DNA of 28,830 nucleotides from Sperchopsis tessellata (lineage: Eukaryota; Arthropoda; Insecta; Coleoptera; Hydrophilidae). The first letter of the stretch is position 1. Each line of letters starts with the position of its first letter. The notes below the pieces were generated by a model. That model worked only from the letters and a program-made list of their open reading frames with translations, was not told the DNA's origin and did no database searches. Of this stretch, positions 1-10,986 are shown one piece after another. Location of the stretch: positions 1 through 28,830 of the forward strand of contig JAWQRN010000510.1 in assembly GCA_033557685.1 (NCBI GenBank). The letters run 5' to 3'. A program made the translations under genes and the position numbers.

Positions 1-323
1 CTTAAAATTGACAAAAATAACAATATCAGTTTTGCGTATGAACGAGGTATCCAATGCCATATATAGCTATTTCACAGCACAACTGCTCATCAATATGGCT
101 AGGTAAATTGGACCCTATCACAAACACATATCAAAACTGACACCTATAAAATATAAACAACTTACTATGAATATTTCATATAGTAAGCGCCATCTAAATG
201 TGGCGAGGAAAAATCTTACGTTATGGATATCTACCATTATAAGAAAAATATCGCCTAGAGATGGGAATGTTTTTCAAAATTTAAAAATTAAAATTATACG
301 CATTATTTAGCCCATGCGGTATT
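1..323. other. AT-rich flank without genes
   Basis: No coding region is recognisable. The first 14 bases, cttaaaattgacaa, recur as an exact reverse complement at 361-374 inside the foldback spacer. That may mark the two ends of a short inserted element. Confidence 0.5.
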
Positions 324-437
324 ATGTTTAAATTACTCTTGCCAGTACAAATATATGTAATTGTCAATTTTAAGCCAGTTGTGCCCACGATTAATTATTA
401 TTACATATATTTGTACTGGCAAGAGTAATTTTAACAT
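324..437. repeat. Near-perfect foldback (arms 324-361 and 400-437)
   Basis: The arms are 38 nt with one internal mismatch and one G-T pair. The innermost 32 nt (330-361 against 400-431) match perfectly, around the core aattactcttgccagtac. The spacer is 38 nt. It could be a short MITE or hairpin-forming repeat. It lies just beyond the 3' end of the LINE at 478-1440. Confidence 0.9.
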
Positions 438-477
438 GTCCCCACCATCATAACTGTCTTTCCTCAATGTAGTCCAT

Positions 478-1440
478 TCATAATTTTATTTCTAGGTTCT
501 TTCTTATGTTTGTGCTCCTTATTCTGTCTCTTCTTATAATTCCTTTGATCGCTCTTAAGTATTTCATTTCTACTGCCTGCGTCTTACTTTTCGTTCTTCT
601 AAATACCGCTTTGAATATTGTTATATTGGTCTTCTTCGCAACTTCTTTCTTTCTTATAAACTTTGTGTTCATCATATGGTACGTTTTTATTGTGTTCTAA
701 ATCATCTCGTTAATGTTAATATCATGGTTTCCCTATATTTCTATTGTAGTTCCCAGTTACTTGAATTTTTGAACCTATTCGATATTTTCGCCTTCTAGTT
801 TTATATTGGTGTCTTTCTCCTTTTTGCCTATCACCATTATTTTAGTCTTGTTCATATTAATTTTCATTCCTTGTTTCTTACATTTTTTTGCCATCAGCAT
901 TTAATTATTTGTAAAAGCGTACAATGAAATATCTACTTTCCCTAAGTTCAAGTAGCTTATATGTATTTATTTTAGTAATGGTTTGCATTCTTTAATTATG
1001 TCGTCCATATATACGTTAAAAAACGTTGGACTCGGACTCCACTCTATCTGACTTCATGTTCCTACTCATTACATAGTTCGTGGTATTTTTGTATATTCTC
1101 TTAATCGCATTTATCAGATTCTTTTTTACTCCTTCTTTAAACACACTAGCCCACACTTTCTCTCTGTCCACTCTGTCGAAAGCTTTCCAAGTCTATGAAT
1201 ATTTGGTATGCTTTTGTGTTCTTTTTCAGTGTCTTCTTTATTATTACCTTTAGTGTACGTATATGGTCATTTGTAATTCTCTCCTTTCTGAATCCACTTT
1301 GCGCATCATCCATTTGGCCTTCTGTGTAATGTTTCTCTCTTATTTCTAACACTTGTTTGTATATTTTTTATGCGTTGCTTAATAGTGTAATTCCCCTATA
1401 ATTGTTGCACTCTCTTATATATCCTTTTTTATGTATTCTG
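478..1440 (-). pseudogene. LINE (non-LTR retrotransposon) copy A, reverse transcriptase to C-terminus, broken
   Basis: The minus strand, read from high to low coordinates, gives the usual order of non-LTR reverse transcriptase blocks in shifting frames. QSGFRKERITNDHIRTLK and FIDLES lie near 1300-1180. FNVYMDDIIKEC lies near 1000. A degraded active-site box, YAFTNN then a stop then MLMAKK, lies near 900-925. INMNKTKIMVIGKK and FKYLGTTIE lie near 760-870. The C-terminal block AVEMKYLRAIKG, RRDRIRSTNIR lies at 480-590. The catalytic YADD-type box has Asn-Asn where family members have Asp-Asp. The segment normally holding YGsESW is deleted between FKAVFR and TKSK. The 5' part is missing above 1440. 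It is the same family as the copy at 1555-3240. Confidence 0.88.
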
Positions 1441-1554
1441 ACGCCTCCAAATTTCAATTTGTTATAATACTTTTTTTTAAATAATTGTGAAGTAAATAAT
1501 TTTTAAAATGAAAAGCAAGATAAATAACATTCAATGGAATGCACAGTCGACAGT

Positions 1555-3240
1555 GTTGGACTCGGACTTCCACCCTGTCTTAGTCCCTCATTTGTTCAAA
1601 ATTTGTGGACCTCATGTTCCTGCTCACTACATAGTTGGTTGTATTCTTGTATATTCTCTTAACCGCATTTATGAGATTCGTTTTTACTCCTTCTTTAACC
1701 ACATTTTCCCATACTTTCTCTTTGTCCACTCTGTCGAAAGCTTTTTCCAAGTCTATAAATATTAGGTATACTTTTGTGTTATTTTTCAGTGTCTTCTTTA
1801 TTATTTCCTTAAGTGTAAATTGACGGTAGTTCGTACTTCTCCCTTTTTTGGATCCACTTTGCGCTCATCTATTTGGCCTTCTGTGTAATGTTTTACTTTT
1901 CTTTGTAACACTTTTTCAAACATTTTTAATGCGTTGCTTAATAGTGTAATTCCCCTATAATTGCTCTCTGGTATCTCCCTTCTTATATATTTGTACTATT
2001 ATGCAATCTACCCAATCTTTCGGTGTTTGTTTTCTTTTCTATGCTTCATTACATATTTTCTGAATAGTTATATTCCCTTATATCCCATATTCCTCAGCAT
2101 TTCTACCGATATTCTATCATGACCCGTCGCTTTACCGTTTTTTAATGTTTTGATTGCTTCCTTTATCTCTTCGATTTCTATTTCGTCTTCGTTTAGTTCT
2201 TCACTTTCTGGTATGTTGTTCTCAGTTTTGTTGTTTTCGTTTTCTCTTGCGCTATCATTTAGTAGATCTTGAAAATATTGTTTTCATCTATCCATTATCA
2301 ATTTATCGTCTGTTATCATTACTCCTTCGTTGTTTTTTAAAGATCTCGCCTGTGTTGTATTTTCCTGCTTGTTGTTTTGACTACTTTAACAGTCTTTTGT
2401 TCGTTTTACTAATTTTCTTCATTTTTTTCCTAAATTTTTCCCAGCTTTCTTTACTAGCTCTTACTTTCTATCTCTGTTCCTTGTATTCGTTGAATTTTAT
2501 TTGCGAATTATCTTGTAGATACTCTTTCCACCTTTTCTTATTTAGCCCTACTTCTTGTTTTATTTCCTGGTGTATCTTTTGTTTTCTGTTTCCTTTCTTC
2601 ATTGTTCCACACATTTCTCTCGCGCTCTCCTTTGCGATGTTTTTGAATTTTATCTGTAATACCTCTATCTCTATGTTATTACTTATTTCCAATCTGTTTA
2701 TCTTCTAATCAACAAGTTCTCTATATTTCTGCGCCATTTTCCTTTCGTGTAGTTTGTAGTTTCTTATTATTTCTTGTTCTATAACTTCGCTCTTTTTGTA
2801 CTGCTCCTTTTTAATGCTTTCTCTTTCTTTATATTTGCTACCACGATTTAGTGATCACTGTATATTTCAGGTCCTCTCATGACTCTCATGTCTGTATCTT
2901 CATTTCGTCTTCCCTTTTCTGTTATTATATAGTCTATTATTGATTTATCATTTGTTTCTTTTCCATGTCGTGTATATTTGTGCACGTTTTTGCGCTCAAA
3001 GAACGTATTTATGATTACTAGATTGTTCAATAGGCAGTAACCTATAAGTCAAATTACATTTCTCGTACTTTTCTTTTCCCCATGTTTTCCGATCATTCCC
3101 TTGTCGCTATAAATATACTGCCTTTACTATTTTCAGTTTCTAGGCTTAGCATGTCCCAATACTATTTTGTTTAACTACTGTTTCATCTTCATTTGGTCCG
3201 TATGTTGAAATTACTGTTACTTCCTTTCCTTATATTTCCA
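1555..3240 (-). pseudogene. LINE copy B, endonuclease and first half of reverse transcriptase, broken
   Basis: On the minus strand, the apurinic-type endonuclease begins near 3235 with VTVISTYGPNEDE. It continues through RQGNDRKTWGKEK and NNLVIINTFFERKNVHKYT, then SIIDYIITEKG and DMRVMRGPEIYSDH near 2850. A lysine-rich linker follows (2470-2700). The pre-RT block EEIKEAIKTLKNGKATGHD lies near 2110-2170. The RT start, near 1555-1900, is nearly the same DNA as 1021-1440 of copy A: both contain the stretch encoding the Lys/Phe-rich IDLE box and both end near a GLRQG-like block. The copy stops near 1555, so the catalytic centre and C-terminus are absent. Frameshifts and stops occur throughout. 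The two copies are tandem and co-oriented, with about 115 bp between them. Confidence 0.88.
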
Positions 3241-3715
3241 GTATTAGGAAAAAATAATTAAATACAAAATTTAGTAGATTTACAGCCGCATAACTTAAAA
3301 CTGTATGTGCTATTCCAGAAAGGCAATATAAACTTAACACCTGTACTATTTTCAGAGCCTTTACATGGTTTCCACCCGGAAAAGCCATATATTTTTCCAC
3401 TTTTGAAAAGTCAACCATTTCTGAGATATTTACAATTTTATGAAAACAATAATAAATGCGGGAATAATTTTGAGTGTCAAATAAATTTTTATTTTGATAG
3501 ACTAAGAAATAACTTTCTTCTCACTATTAATTACGATTGGTACCTCATGAGAAATATTTTTATAACACACGTTTTAGACATGTTCATATAGTAGTGTTTT
3601 ATGGTAATTTTTCTTCGTTTTAAAACTCTTTAACCGTTGCTAATAATAACATATACCTTCTCTGGGTCTGTTGGAAATACGTCATATTTTTAGTATTGTC
3701 TAAGTGGACAATGTT
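3241..3715. other. Anonymous AT-rich stretch
   Basis: No convincing gene is seen. A plus-strand reading of about 94 codons at 3307-3591 matches no family I recognise. The segment near 3417-3455 (atatttacaattttatgaaaa) resembles the reverse complement of about 4040-4085, which suggests a diverged inverted-repeat pair. Confidence 0.4.
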
Positions 3716-3860
3716 AAATAAAATAATACACTCGCTAGGTATAAATTATTTGCACAATACCTAGCATGCAATAATATTGCTATTAAAATGCTTCTTAAAT
3801 AATTGAAATTAGAAGTTCGGAAACTTTATATCATTACTTTGCGAGTGCATTATTTTGTTT
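3716..3860. repeat. Short MITE-like element with 20-bp terminal inverted repeats
   Basis: The left end, aaataaaataatacactcgc (3716-3735), and the right end, gcgagtgcattattttgttt (3841-3860), are reverse complements with two mismatches. Inside, gctaggtat and atacctagc form a second small hairpin. No clear target-site duplication is visible. Length and structure suit a non-autonomous DNA transposon, but the family is unknown. Confidence 0.6.
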
Positions 3861-5066
3861 TCCGTGGTTAAATTATGCATTGATATTTCAACAAATACAA
3901 GCGATGATTATAGGATATTATTATCATAAGTTAAAGACTAGAGTAGATAACTAATAATGTTCCTTTTAAATAAAAAAAGTCTTGTCATGTTAAACTTCTT
4001 TGCATTCCAAATATTAGAGACATATGTTAACTCAATGTTGTTTTTATTTTCATATAATTGTAAATATTTCGGAAATGCATGATTTAAGTTATACAACAGG
4101 TATCTCGATTCGATGTATAATTTTAATAGAAATTCGAAAATGTTGATGTATCGTAAGCGGGTGAACATTTCCTTCAATAGCAATTATAATTATTTGTTCA
4201 TAAATACCTTGTTGTGCTGTGTTTCCTCTGGGAGCTTCTGGCATTATTATTCTTGTAGTGAAAGGCTTTCAGGGTTCAGGGCGGGATAAGATATAGAAGT
4301 AGGGAAGAATGCACTTAACCAATCGATTAATATTATGCGAGAATATACAAGAACTAATTTTAGAGCGAGAGAAGCGAAGCGGAATGAGAGAAGCGAAGAT
4401 AAACGATAGAAGCGAAGCGGGCAGGCGAAATACAAATACGGGTAGTTTCGTAAAGAAAGTAAAAATGGCTCGAGTTCTTAACAATAGCTAAGTTTTCTGT
4501 TAGGTAATTCGAAAATCCCAGAGAATATAACCTATAACACCCCTTGGAGGCATAACGGCGAATCGGAGTAGAAGTTTATCGCGGTAACAGTTAGCATATA
4601 CAGGATGTTTAATGAATTAATAAAAATTGGTTTTAAAATTATACCGCCTTTTTGGATAATGCTGTTTAACTCAAAATATTTTTGAGCTATGCACTTTTAA
4701 AAACAGCAAAACTTTCCTTCTATCTGATACAGCTTATGAGCTATCAAAGAAGGTAAGATAAAAGGATTACAAGTATAAATAAATGTATAGGTACTTTCAT
4801 CCTAATATATTTAAAACAAATTAATTTTATCATACGCAATTATTTGTTTTCCATTTTAAAACAAACATGTCACTTTTACTATAAGAGATATACATAGATA
4901 ACATACTATCCTGAATAAATAATTCTAAATATTATGTAGGACTGAGTAGAAACTCTGAAAACCTTTGCTATAGATATATGCAAGATATTTGATTGAAAAT
5001 TAAGTAACCAGAATTATAGTAACACCGTTTTCTAATCTTCTATGAAACTGAAATAAAAATTCTTAC
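3861..5066. other. Anonymous sequence downstream of the K2P M4 exon
   Basis: No exon was recognised here. At 4363-4421 the decamer agaagcgaag occurs three times within about 60 bp. The phrase tatacaggatgttt near 4600 resembles the tacagggtgt motifs common at the ends of insect repeats, but no matching second end was found. The next channel exon may lie further left or be too short to see. Confidence 0.4.
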
Positions 5067-5287
5067 CACTGTAAGTACTTTCCAGAGATCTTGCTGGAAT
5101 GCAGTAACGTCTAGTCCTGGTGCGCTTTCGGCTAATTTTCTTAGGTTATCGGCAAATGGTCCCGATAATGCTTGCAATTGTCTCCAAGACTGAGCATACT
5201 GGCGTCTCACCAACTCTATAATTGTTGAAGTTAGAGCAAGTCCAACGAGGATATATAAAGTGCATAGTAGCATATATTTTGGTTTCT
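5067..5287 (-). CDS. K2P potassium channel, exon with M4 and proximal cytoplasmic tail (partial gene)
   Basis: This is the next coding exon of the same channel. It is 221 bp: two bases completing the split lysine codon, then 73 codons. Joined to the upstream exon it reads GFGDLVPKKPKYMLLC through the junction, which is normal for K2P channels after filter 2. Helix M4 follows (about LLCTLYILVGLALTSTIIEL), then a basic and polar cytoplasmic segment, VRRQYAQSWRQLQALSG, and a predicted helical stretch ending DLWKVLTV. The minus-strand acceptor is ATTTCAG before 5287. Starting 2 bp later would break the frame. The donor is GTG|GTAAGA after 5067, phase 0. No stop codon is present, so at least one more exon lies at lower coordinates or outside the window; none was recognised between 1 and 5066. 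Confidence 0.92.
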
Positions 5288-5529
5288 CTGAAATGAAACA
5301 AAAATATGAGTAACTACTGGAAGATTATATCAGGCTTAGAATTTACAAACACACTATGTAATAGCTTTCTCAATTCTAATATTTTTCTAGCATGAAAACA
5401 ATGTCTTCACAATATAATAACGGAACAAATGAATATACTAAAATGGCGTAAGAGTACGGACGTTGTACATATATATGTTAGTCATGATTTCAGAAGGTAA
5501 CATTTGAATACCGAATACCATACTACTTG
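5288..5529. other. Intron sequence, nothing recognised
   Basis: AT-rich intron between the M4 exon acceptor and the hAT terminus, without repeats or ORFs of note. Confidence 0.5.
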
Positions 5530-6560
5530 CAGTGGCGTATTAAGAAGGGAGGCTGACTGGGTGCAGTCAGGGGCCTCCATATATTTTAGGGGCCCCTAAA
5601 TAATGTAATAATAAATATACTGCAATTAAAAACTTAACGAGAAATTCGCATGGGTCCGCATAATTTACGTGACACTGAATTTATATATTAAATTTAGCCA
5701 CTCGTCTACAGTCAGTGCTTTGGTACGTGTGTTCAATACACCGTTTATAAAAGCAATTATCTTCATGAGTTTTCCAACTTTATTAACACTTTATGTGGTG
5801 ATAATTTATGGTTTAATACTTCCTAAAATGGTAAGTTATTTGATTTATATTAGTTGTGTGTCTATTAATAGTAAAAAACGTCTTTGGTTATTTTTATGTT
5901 GTTTATTTTTGAAATGTTGGCATTTTTTATATAGCAGTAAATTAAATTTAAGAATAAGTAATACTGTATATTAGTTTCTGTTATTAATTTACTTAATTTT
6001 CTTTTTTACCTATGCAAAATAAGGTCAAGGTTCACCATTAATTTACTTTTGGCATAAGTTCTTTTATGGGAAGGAATGTACTGTAAGAAATTGTTGTTTT
6101 TTTCTTAAACAGAATAATATTTATACTACAGAGCAGTAATTATACTAATTTGCTGGTTTTTTTAAATTTCTATTAAGAATATAATACAATTTTTCTGAGT
6201 ACTTACTTATTTTATATAGTGATTCCAGAAAATGCATGCAAAGTAACTATACCAGTGGAGCACAAAAATGTGCAGCTTTTGCAGACAAAAAAACGAAGCT
6301 GAGATTACTGAAATGTCTCTTCTTCAAACCAACAACGACTACCAGAGTGTAGAAAAAAATTTGAGATTAGTTGACACAGAATGTGCGTTAGAAGATATAG
6401 ATCAATCCTCTTTGGAAAAGGCAGTAGAGATAAAAGTTGATGATGCATGTCAAAACAAAAAGGGTGACTTTAAAAAAATTAGTAGTGATGTTGGAGAACG
6501 AGTAAATCATGCTTGGTTATAAGAAGGCTTTCTTTCGACGGTACGTATACTTTTAATTTA
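5530..6560 (+). mobile_element. 5' portion of a hAT-superfamily element (zinc-finger TTF/ZMYM1-like type), truncated
   Basis: The left end, cagtggcgtattaagaag, followed by ggggcctcc and ggggcccct, is typical of hAT terminal sequences. About 700 bp downstream, near 6255-6340, one frame reads YTSGAQKCAAFADKKTK then LLKCLFFKPTTTT. This resembles the basic SGAxKR N-terminus and the FFkP stretch of TTF-type hAT transposases. After a frameshift the reading continues in another frame to 6522 as an acidic, uncharacterised segment of 84 codons. A consensus-like splice donor, gacg|gtacgt, follows. The BED/TTF finger and the catalytic core are absent, and no right-hand inverted repeat was found. It lies in the K2P intron, opposite in orientation to the gene. 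The call depends on the terminus and a short N-terminal match. Confidence 0.5.
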
Positions 6561-8527
6561 ATTCCGTAATTATTTGCTGAATAGTATACATAATAAATTA
6601 GTTAACCATAACACTAGTGACGAAAGTCTATATTCATACAAGTTCCTTCCTGGAGAGTCACTTATAAATTGAAGCAAAATTTTCTAAAGGTGTATTGTAA
6701 ATGTTTCCAAGTAAAAGGCTCAAATTATTTACCCTAAATTCTTCAGTAAAAAAATACTTTCAGTAAGCACGTTGTGACTGTATATTTTTAGCGTTTGTCA
6801 TTATATCATTAATATAACTTATGGTTTCGATGGCATTTTCATTGTTATTCAACATTACTTTGTTTTGTTCTATTGCGCGTATACGAATATTTAATGTATA
6901 TTATCATGTTAATACAAATAAATTATATTAAACAATTTTCGTTTGATCCAAATAGGTTACTAAATATTTTATATTACGGTCGTCATATATAATTTCAATT
7001 ATTTCCAATGGCATAGACTTTTACACAAAGTAATATAGTATATCTAAGTAAAACAACTTTTATATAAACATTGAAATTATTACAATATTACAATAATTTA
7101 AAGGTTCGCGAGTTTGTTTACGACTCAGCGCATTACTTAAAATATGTATATCGTAAAGTCCTTTATAGCCAACAAATGAATACTAGAGTTAATTTGTCTA
7201 CGTAAAGTAAGTGCCGCAGCAATAATCTTTTAGAATTTCCTACAAAAGTTTTTGGTTAAAATGAAATTCACTACATGAAAATAAACATATTATGCAATTT
7301 CAAGTAACTTTATCTTGTAGAAGTGGAAGTAAGAAATTGATAATGGACTATTCACTTGAAAATTTCATGAGCAACTACGGAATTGTAAATTCGTGGAAAC
7401 CGAAAAAGTATTTATATATTATAAAGAAGAAAAGACATTTAAGTAGGAAAAAAACACTTTGTTTAAGTATCACAATTATAATGGTAGTGACCGATTTCAG
7501 TATATTCAATCATTCACTTTGTAGAATTGAAAAAGTAGTAACAAACTTCTTATATCTATCTATTATACCGGGTATAAATCTAAATTAAATTAACGCATAT
7601 TATTCTAAATAGATCAGGTAGTATATTTACTGTTCATTAATAACAAGCCCCCTTTTCCACTGGAGCAAAACTAATACATTCACTCACTGGCAATAGTAAA
7701 TTCATTCCACATGAGTTTGTACAAGGTTTAGATAAAGTTATTCCTGTTTTCAATCAAAATAATTTGCTTTAACTTCTTTAGTGTTTTAACTTGAGAACTT
7801 ATTTGCATTTCGTGCATCTTTTTGCAACTTTATGATTTCCACAAACTGTTACTCGAAGGGAGCTGATCGAAATATTACGAAGTGAAGGTGGGTCAGTTAT
7901 GCAAGTCACGACTGAGCTGTCCAAACCAGCCTTAGTTCCATATGCCTTAGAGAAAATTCAAACAATAGATGATAATGGAAGTCTTCAAAGTAATCTGAGT
8001 CTACACATTAGAAGTTTTTCTGAAAATTTAGTAACGATGGCCATCGGTCTTTGTCTAAATTTTTGGAGAAAAATTATTCTTTACGCATTTCTATCATTTA
8101 AAGGTACAAACGAACATGTGCGTGTGTTTGTGTATATAAAATTACTTTTTATGTAATTAGAATAAAGTATTTATTAAAAATTTAATTGTGTTGCTAAAAT
8201 AAGAAGTTTGTAACAATTTTCGGCCAAATCGGAAGTTATTACAAAATAATATTCTTTATAGTGCATTCTTCTATAATATATTAAGTTTGTAAAAGAACAT
8301 CTTTATTTACATAATTAATCCAAAGAAGGGTTGGTTATATATTATGAAACAACCTACATTACATTATTTGCGAATATTTAATACCGGAAAACAATATAAA
8401 AAGTAAAGATAATCATATTAATTCATTTTCAATTACTCTTCGCTCTGCGATACAGAAAACGAACCCCGTTGTGTGGTCTAAAGATGAAATACGAAGTAAG
8501 ATTACGATCGCAATGCTTCTTAAAACG
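6561..8527. other. Anonymous intron sequence
   Basis: Two open stretches exist on the plus strand (7292-7588, 98 codons; 7899-8156, 85 codons). They match no family I know, show no domain motifs and have AT-driven composition. I treat them as chance ORFs. The second is followed by aaag|gtacaaacg, which could mimic a splice donor, but nothing else supports an exon. Confidence 0.4.
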
Positions 8528-8740
8528 CAACATTTAAACAAAAGTATATTCAATTGGTAAATACAGGAAAATAGTGATAAGCAAAAAATGATTATACGTA
8601 AATTATTACAAAATTTTACCAAAAATATGCCAAGAACATTTAACAAATATAATTAACAGAAAAATAAATATAATTGATAAACACAGAAAAATAATAACAA
8701 TGAAACAAAAATGATTATATTTAAACAAAGAATAATAACT
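8528..8740. repeat. Two diverged A-rich direct repeats
   Basis: The segment around 8542-8612 (attggtaaatacaggaaaat, then aaaaaatgattatac) recurs with changes at 8668-8735 (attgataaacacagaaaaat, then aaaaatgattatat). The period is about 126 bp. Composition is very A-rich, so part of the similarity may be low complexity. Confidence 0.45.
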
Positions 8741-10986
8741 TAATAAGACTAATAATAACTGCAGCATCGTAACGAGTTCGAGCTACTAATAATAATGGCA
8801 AATAAAGCGAAATAGGAACTCCGATTTATTTCGATATAGGTGAAGCTCAAAGTATCCATCGTTTGCAGAAAATTACCACCAATACAACTATTACACTAAT
8901 GACTTCGACTGCCTCCCTGATTAAATTAAATCAAAATAAGGTTTATTAAAAATATAAATAAGTGCCCTAAAATCCTTGCTTTACATCTTTTTAGATAACA
9001 TATTAGTACTAAAGGTTGAATGGAATGAAATAATGGAAATAGTAAATTGAATGGTTTGGGAAAAACACCAAGAAAACCCACACACAGGCTGTACTGCCTC
9101 TCTGAGAGTCCTTCACCGAAATGTATACCTGCAATATCGTGTTGAGAACGCAGTCCGTGCAACAAGGCAACGAAATGCTTCTCATTGCATCGCAGAGAAA
9201 CTTAAGATCTTTATAATAATTTACCAAGATCGATACATAGTGCAATGAAAGAATATTGGTGTGTAGATTGAGTAGTACATTTGAAAATTGTAGATTCTAA
9301 GACTCTTTGTTAATTGAGAAATATGAAGTGTAAACAAAAATGACTGGTGGTATTAAACACCTCGCAAATCTCTATCAAAACTATAACAATTATCATACTT
9401 CTATCACAAGTAGTTATACTTTAATCGGTAACATCTAAAAATGTTGGTTCAGAAACATGTGATGGTCAAAAGTAATATTGCATGTTAGGTAGAATAGTTT
9501 GACCCTCAACATAATTTCGAAGTTGTATTTTAATTCTTTTTTTTTAAATTTTAGATAATGTAGATAATACAATTATGGGTCTTAAAAGTTTTTATTCTGA
9601 TGCATTCGCCATTTTGGTAAAGGTATCACTATAGATATTTTTTATTATCTGGAAATAAATGAATTACTAATGAAACAGGAATTGATGAAATCATATAAGG
9701 ACTACATGGTTAAATTATGAAAATATGGAACTTATCTGAATCAATAGTATTAGCAATAGACCCAAAATGACTTCCAATGGATAGGTGGAATAGAAACGTA
9801 TTCTTGTGACTGCATCGTAAATTAATGAGGATTATTTGAAGTGAAAAGTTTTAACTGTACATGTTATACCTAAAAAATAATATAATTTGCAACTCAATAA
9901 TAATATCAAGATGCATCAATGAAAATGTTTGCATACTCCTGAATCTTTCGTAGGTGAATGAGCTATTCGTTTATTTACCCACATACAAATTAATGTCATA
10001 CTTATTTACTTTAAACACAAACATATAATACTTGGAAAATATATGCATGAAGCCGTTAGCGATATTGACTTAACAGAAGGGTGTGAACATTCTAAATGGG
10101 CTGAAAGGGTTGACAAATAAAATAGCGCGCTCCACTTAACACAATTCTCATGCAACATAAATTTGGGTTTACATGTTTTTACAACATGTAAAGAGCTGTC
10201 GGCAAGTTTATGTATTAAAAGAAAGTAAAGGTTAGGTATATATTTCATCACACTCACATTCTACATCGGTTAATATTTACTCTTTATATACAACTTGTAA
10301 GTGTACGTAGATTAAAATCATCTAAAGCTGCTGGTATTTGAATTAAAATAAAGCAAAACTTACATGTAATATCTTATATGGCACACAATAGATATTAGAA
10401 ACATTGCAGAAATATATTTGATGATCAAAATCTCTATCACTTTTGAAATTTAAATTTTAAATGAGTATTACTATTATAAGTTCTAAATAATAATTGTCTG
10501 TATAATACAAGTGGCATATATCTGTTTTGCTATCTATATAGCATTATAAATGTATTGACACACCAAGAGTTGAAATAGAAAACAATTACTTAATTTTTAG
10601 CTAGAATAAAGATTAAAATAAAAACAATATGGAAATTATGAAAATTTTTCTACTGGCATGCTATATAAATAAACTGTGCTCATTAACATTGAATCTTTCA
10701 AGTGAAATATTTTTATTTACCATAATAATTAAAAATTAATAAAATTTCTAAACTACAACATATTCTTCTTAAAATCTAAAAACATGGAATCTGAAACAAG
10801 TTTATTATTAAAATGTTTTTATAAATTCATTTTAAAAAATAACTACCATCTACATTTTCTATTTCAAAAGTCATTTTAGTGACAGCGGCTGTCAACAAAT
10901 TAATAAATCACAGGCTGCGATAGCTCGGAAATTCACAATTAAATTTTTCTAATTATTTATATACGTATATGAGCTAGATTGTACTA
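8741..10986. other. Anonymous intron sequence
   Basis: No transposase or host exon was recognised on either strand. The block at 9050-9210 is slightly richer in GC (phrases such as cacacacaggctgtactgcc) and may be an old repeat. The rest is AT-rich with short ORFs only. Confidence 0.4.

Noticed and set aside
1508..1823. Plus-strand ORFs with membrane-like composition
   Set aside because: Antisense to LINE copy B reverse transcriptase.
2154..2708. 184-codon plus-strand ORF rich in Leu, Phe, Ser and Cys
   Set aside because: It is the antisense shadow of the LINE linker and RT region on the minus strand, whose motifs are recognisable. Its hydrophobic bias comes from complementing Lys/Glu-rich codons.
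4309..4491. 60-codon basic ORF
   Set aside because: It is driven by the repeated agaagcgaag decamer, with no homologue recognised.
7292..7588. 98-codon plus-strand ORF as a possible gene
   Set aside because: No recognisable domain, AT-driven composition, and no splice or promoter context.
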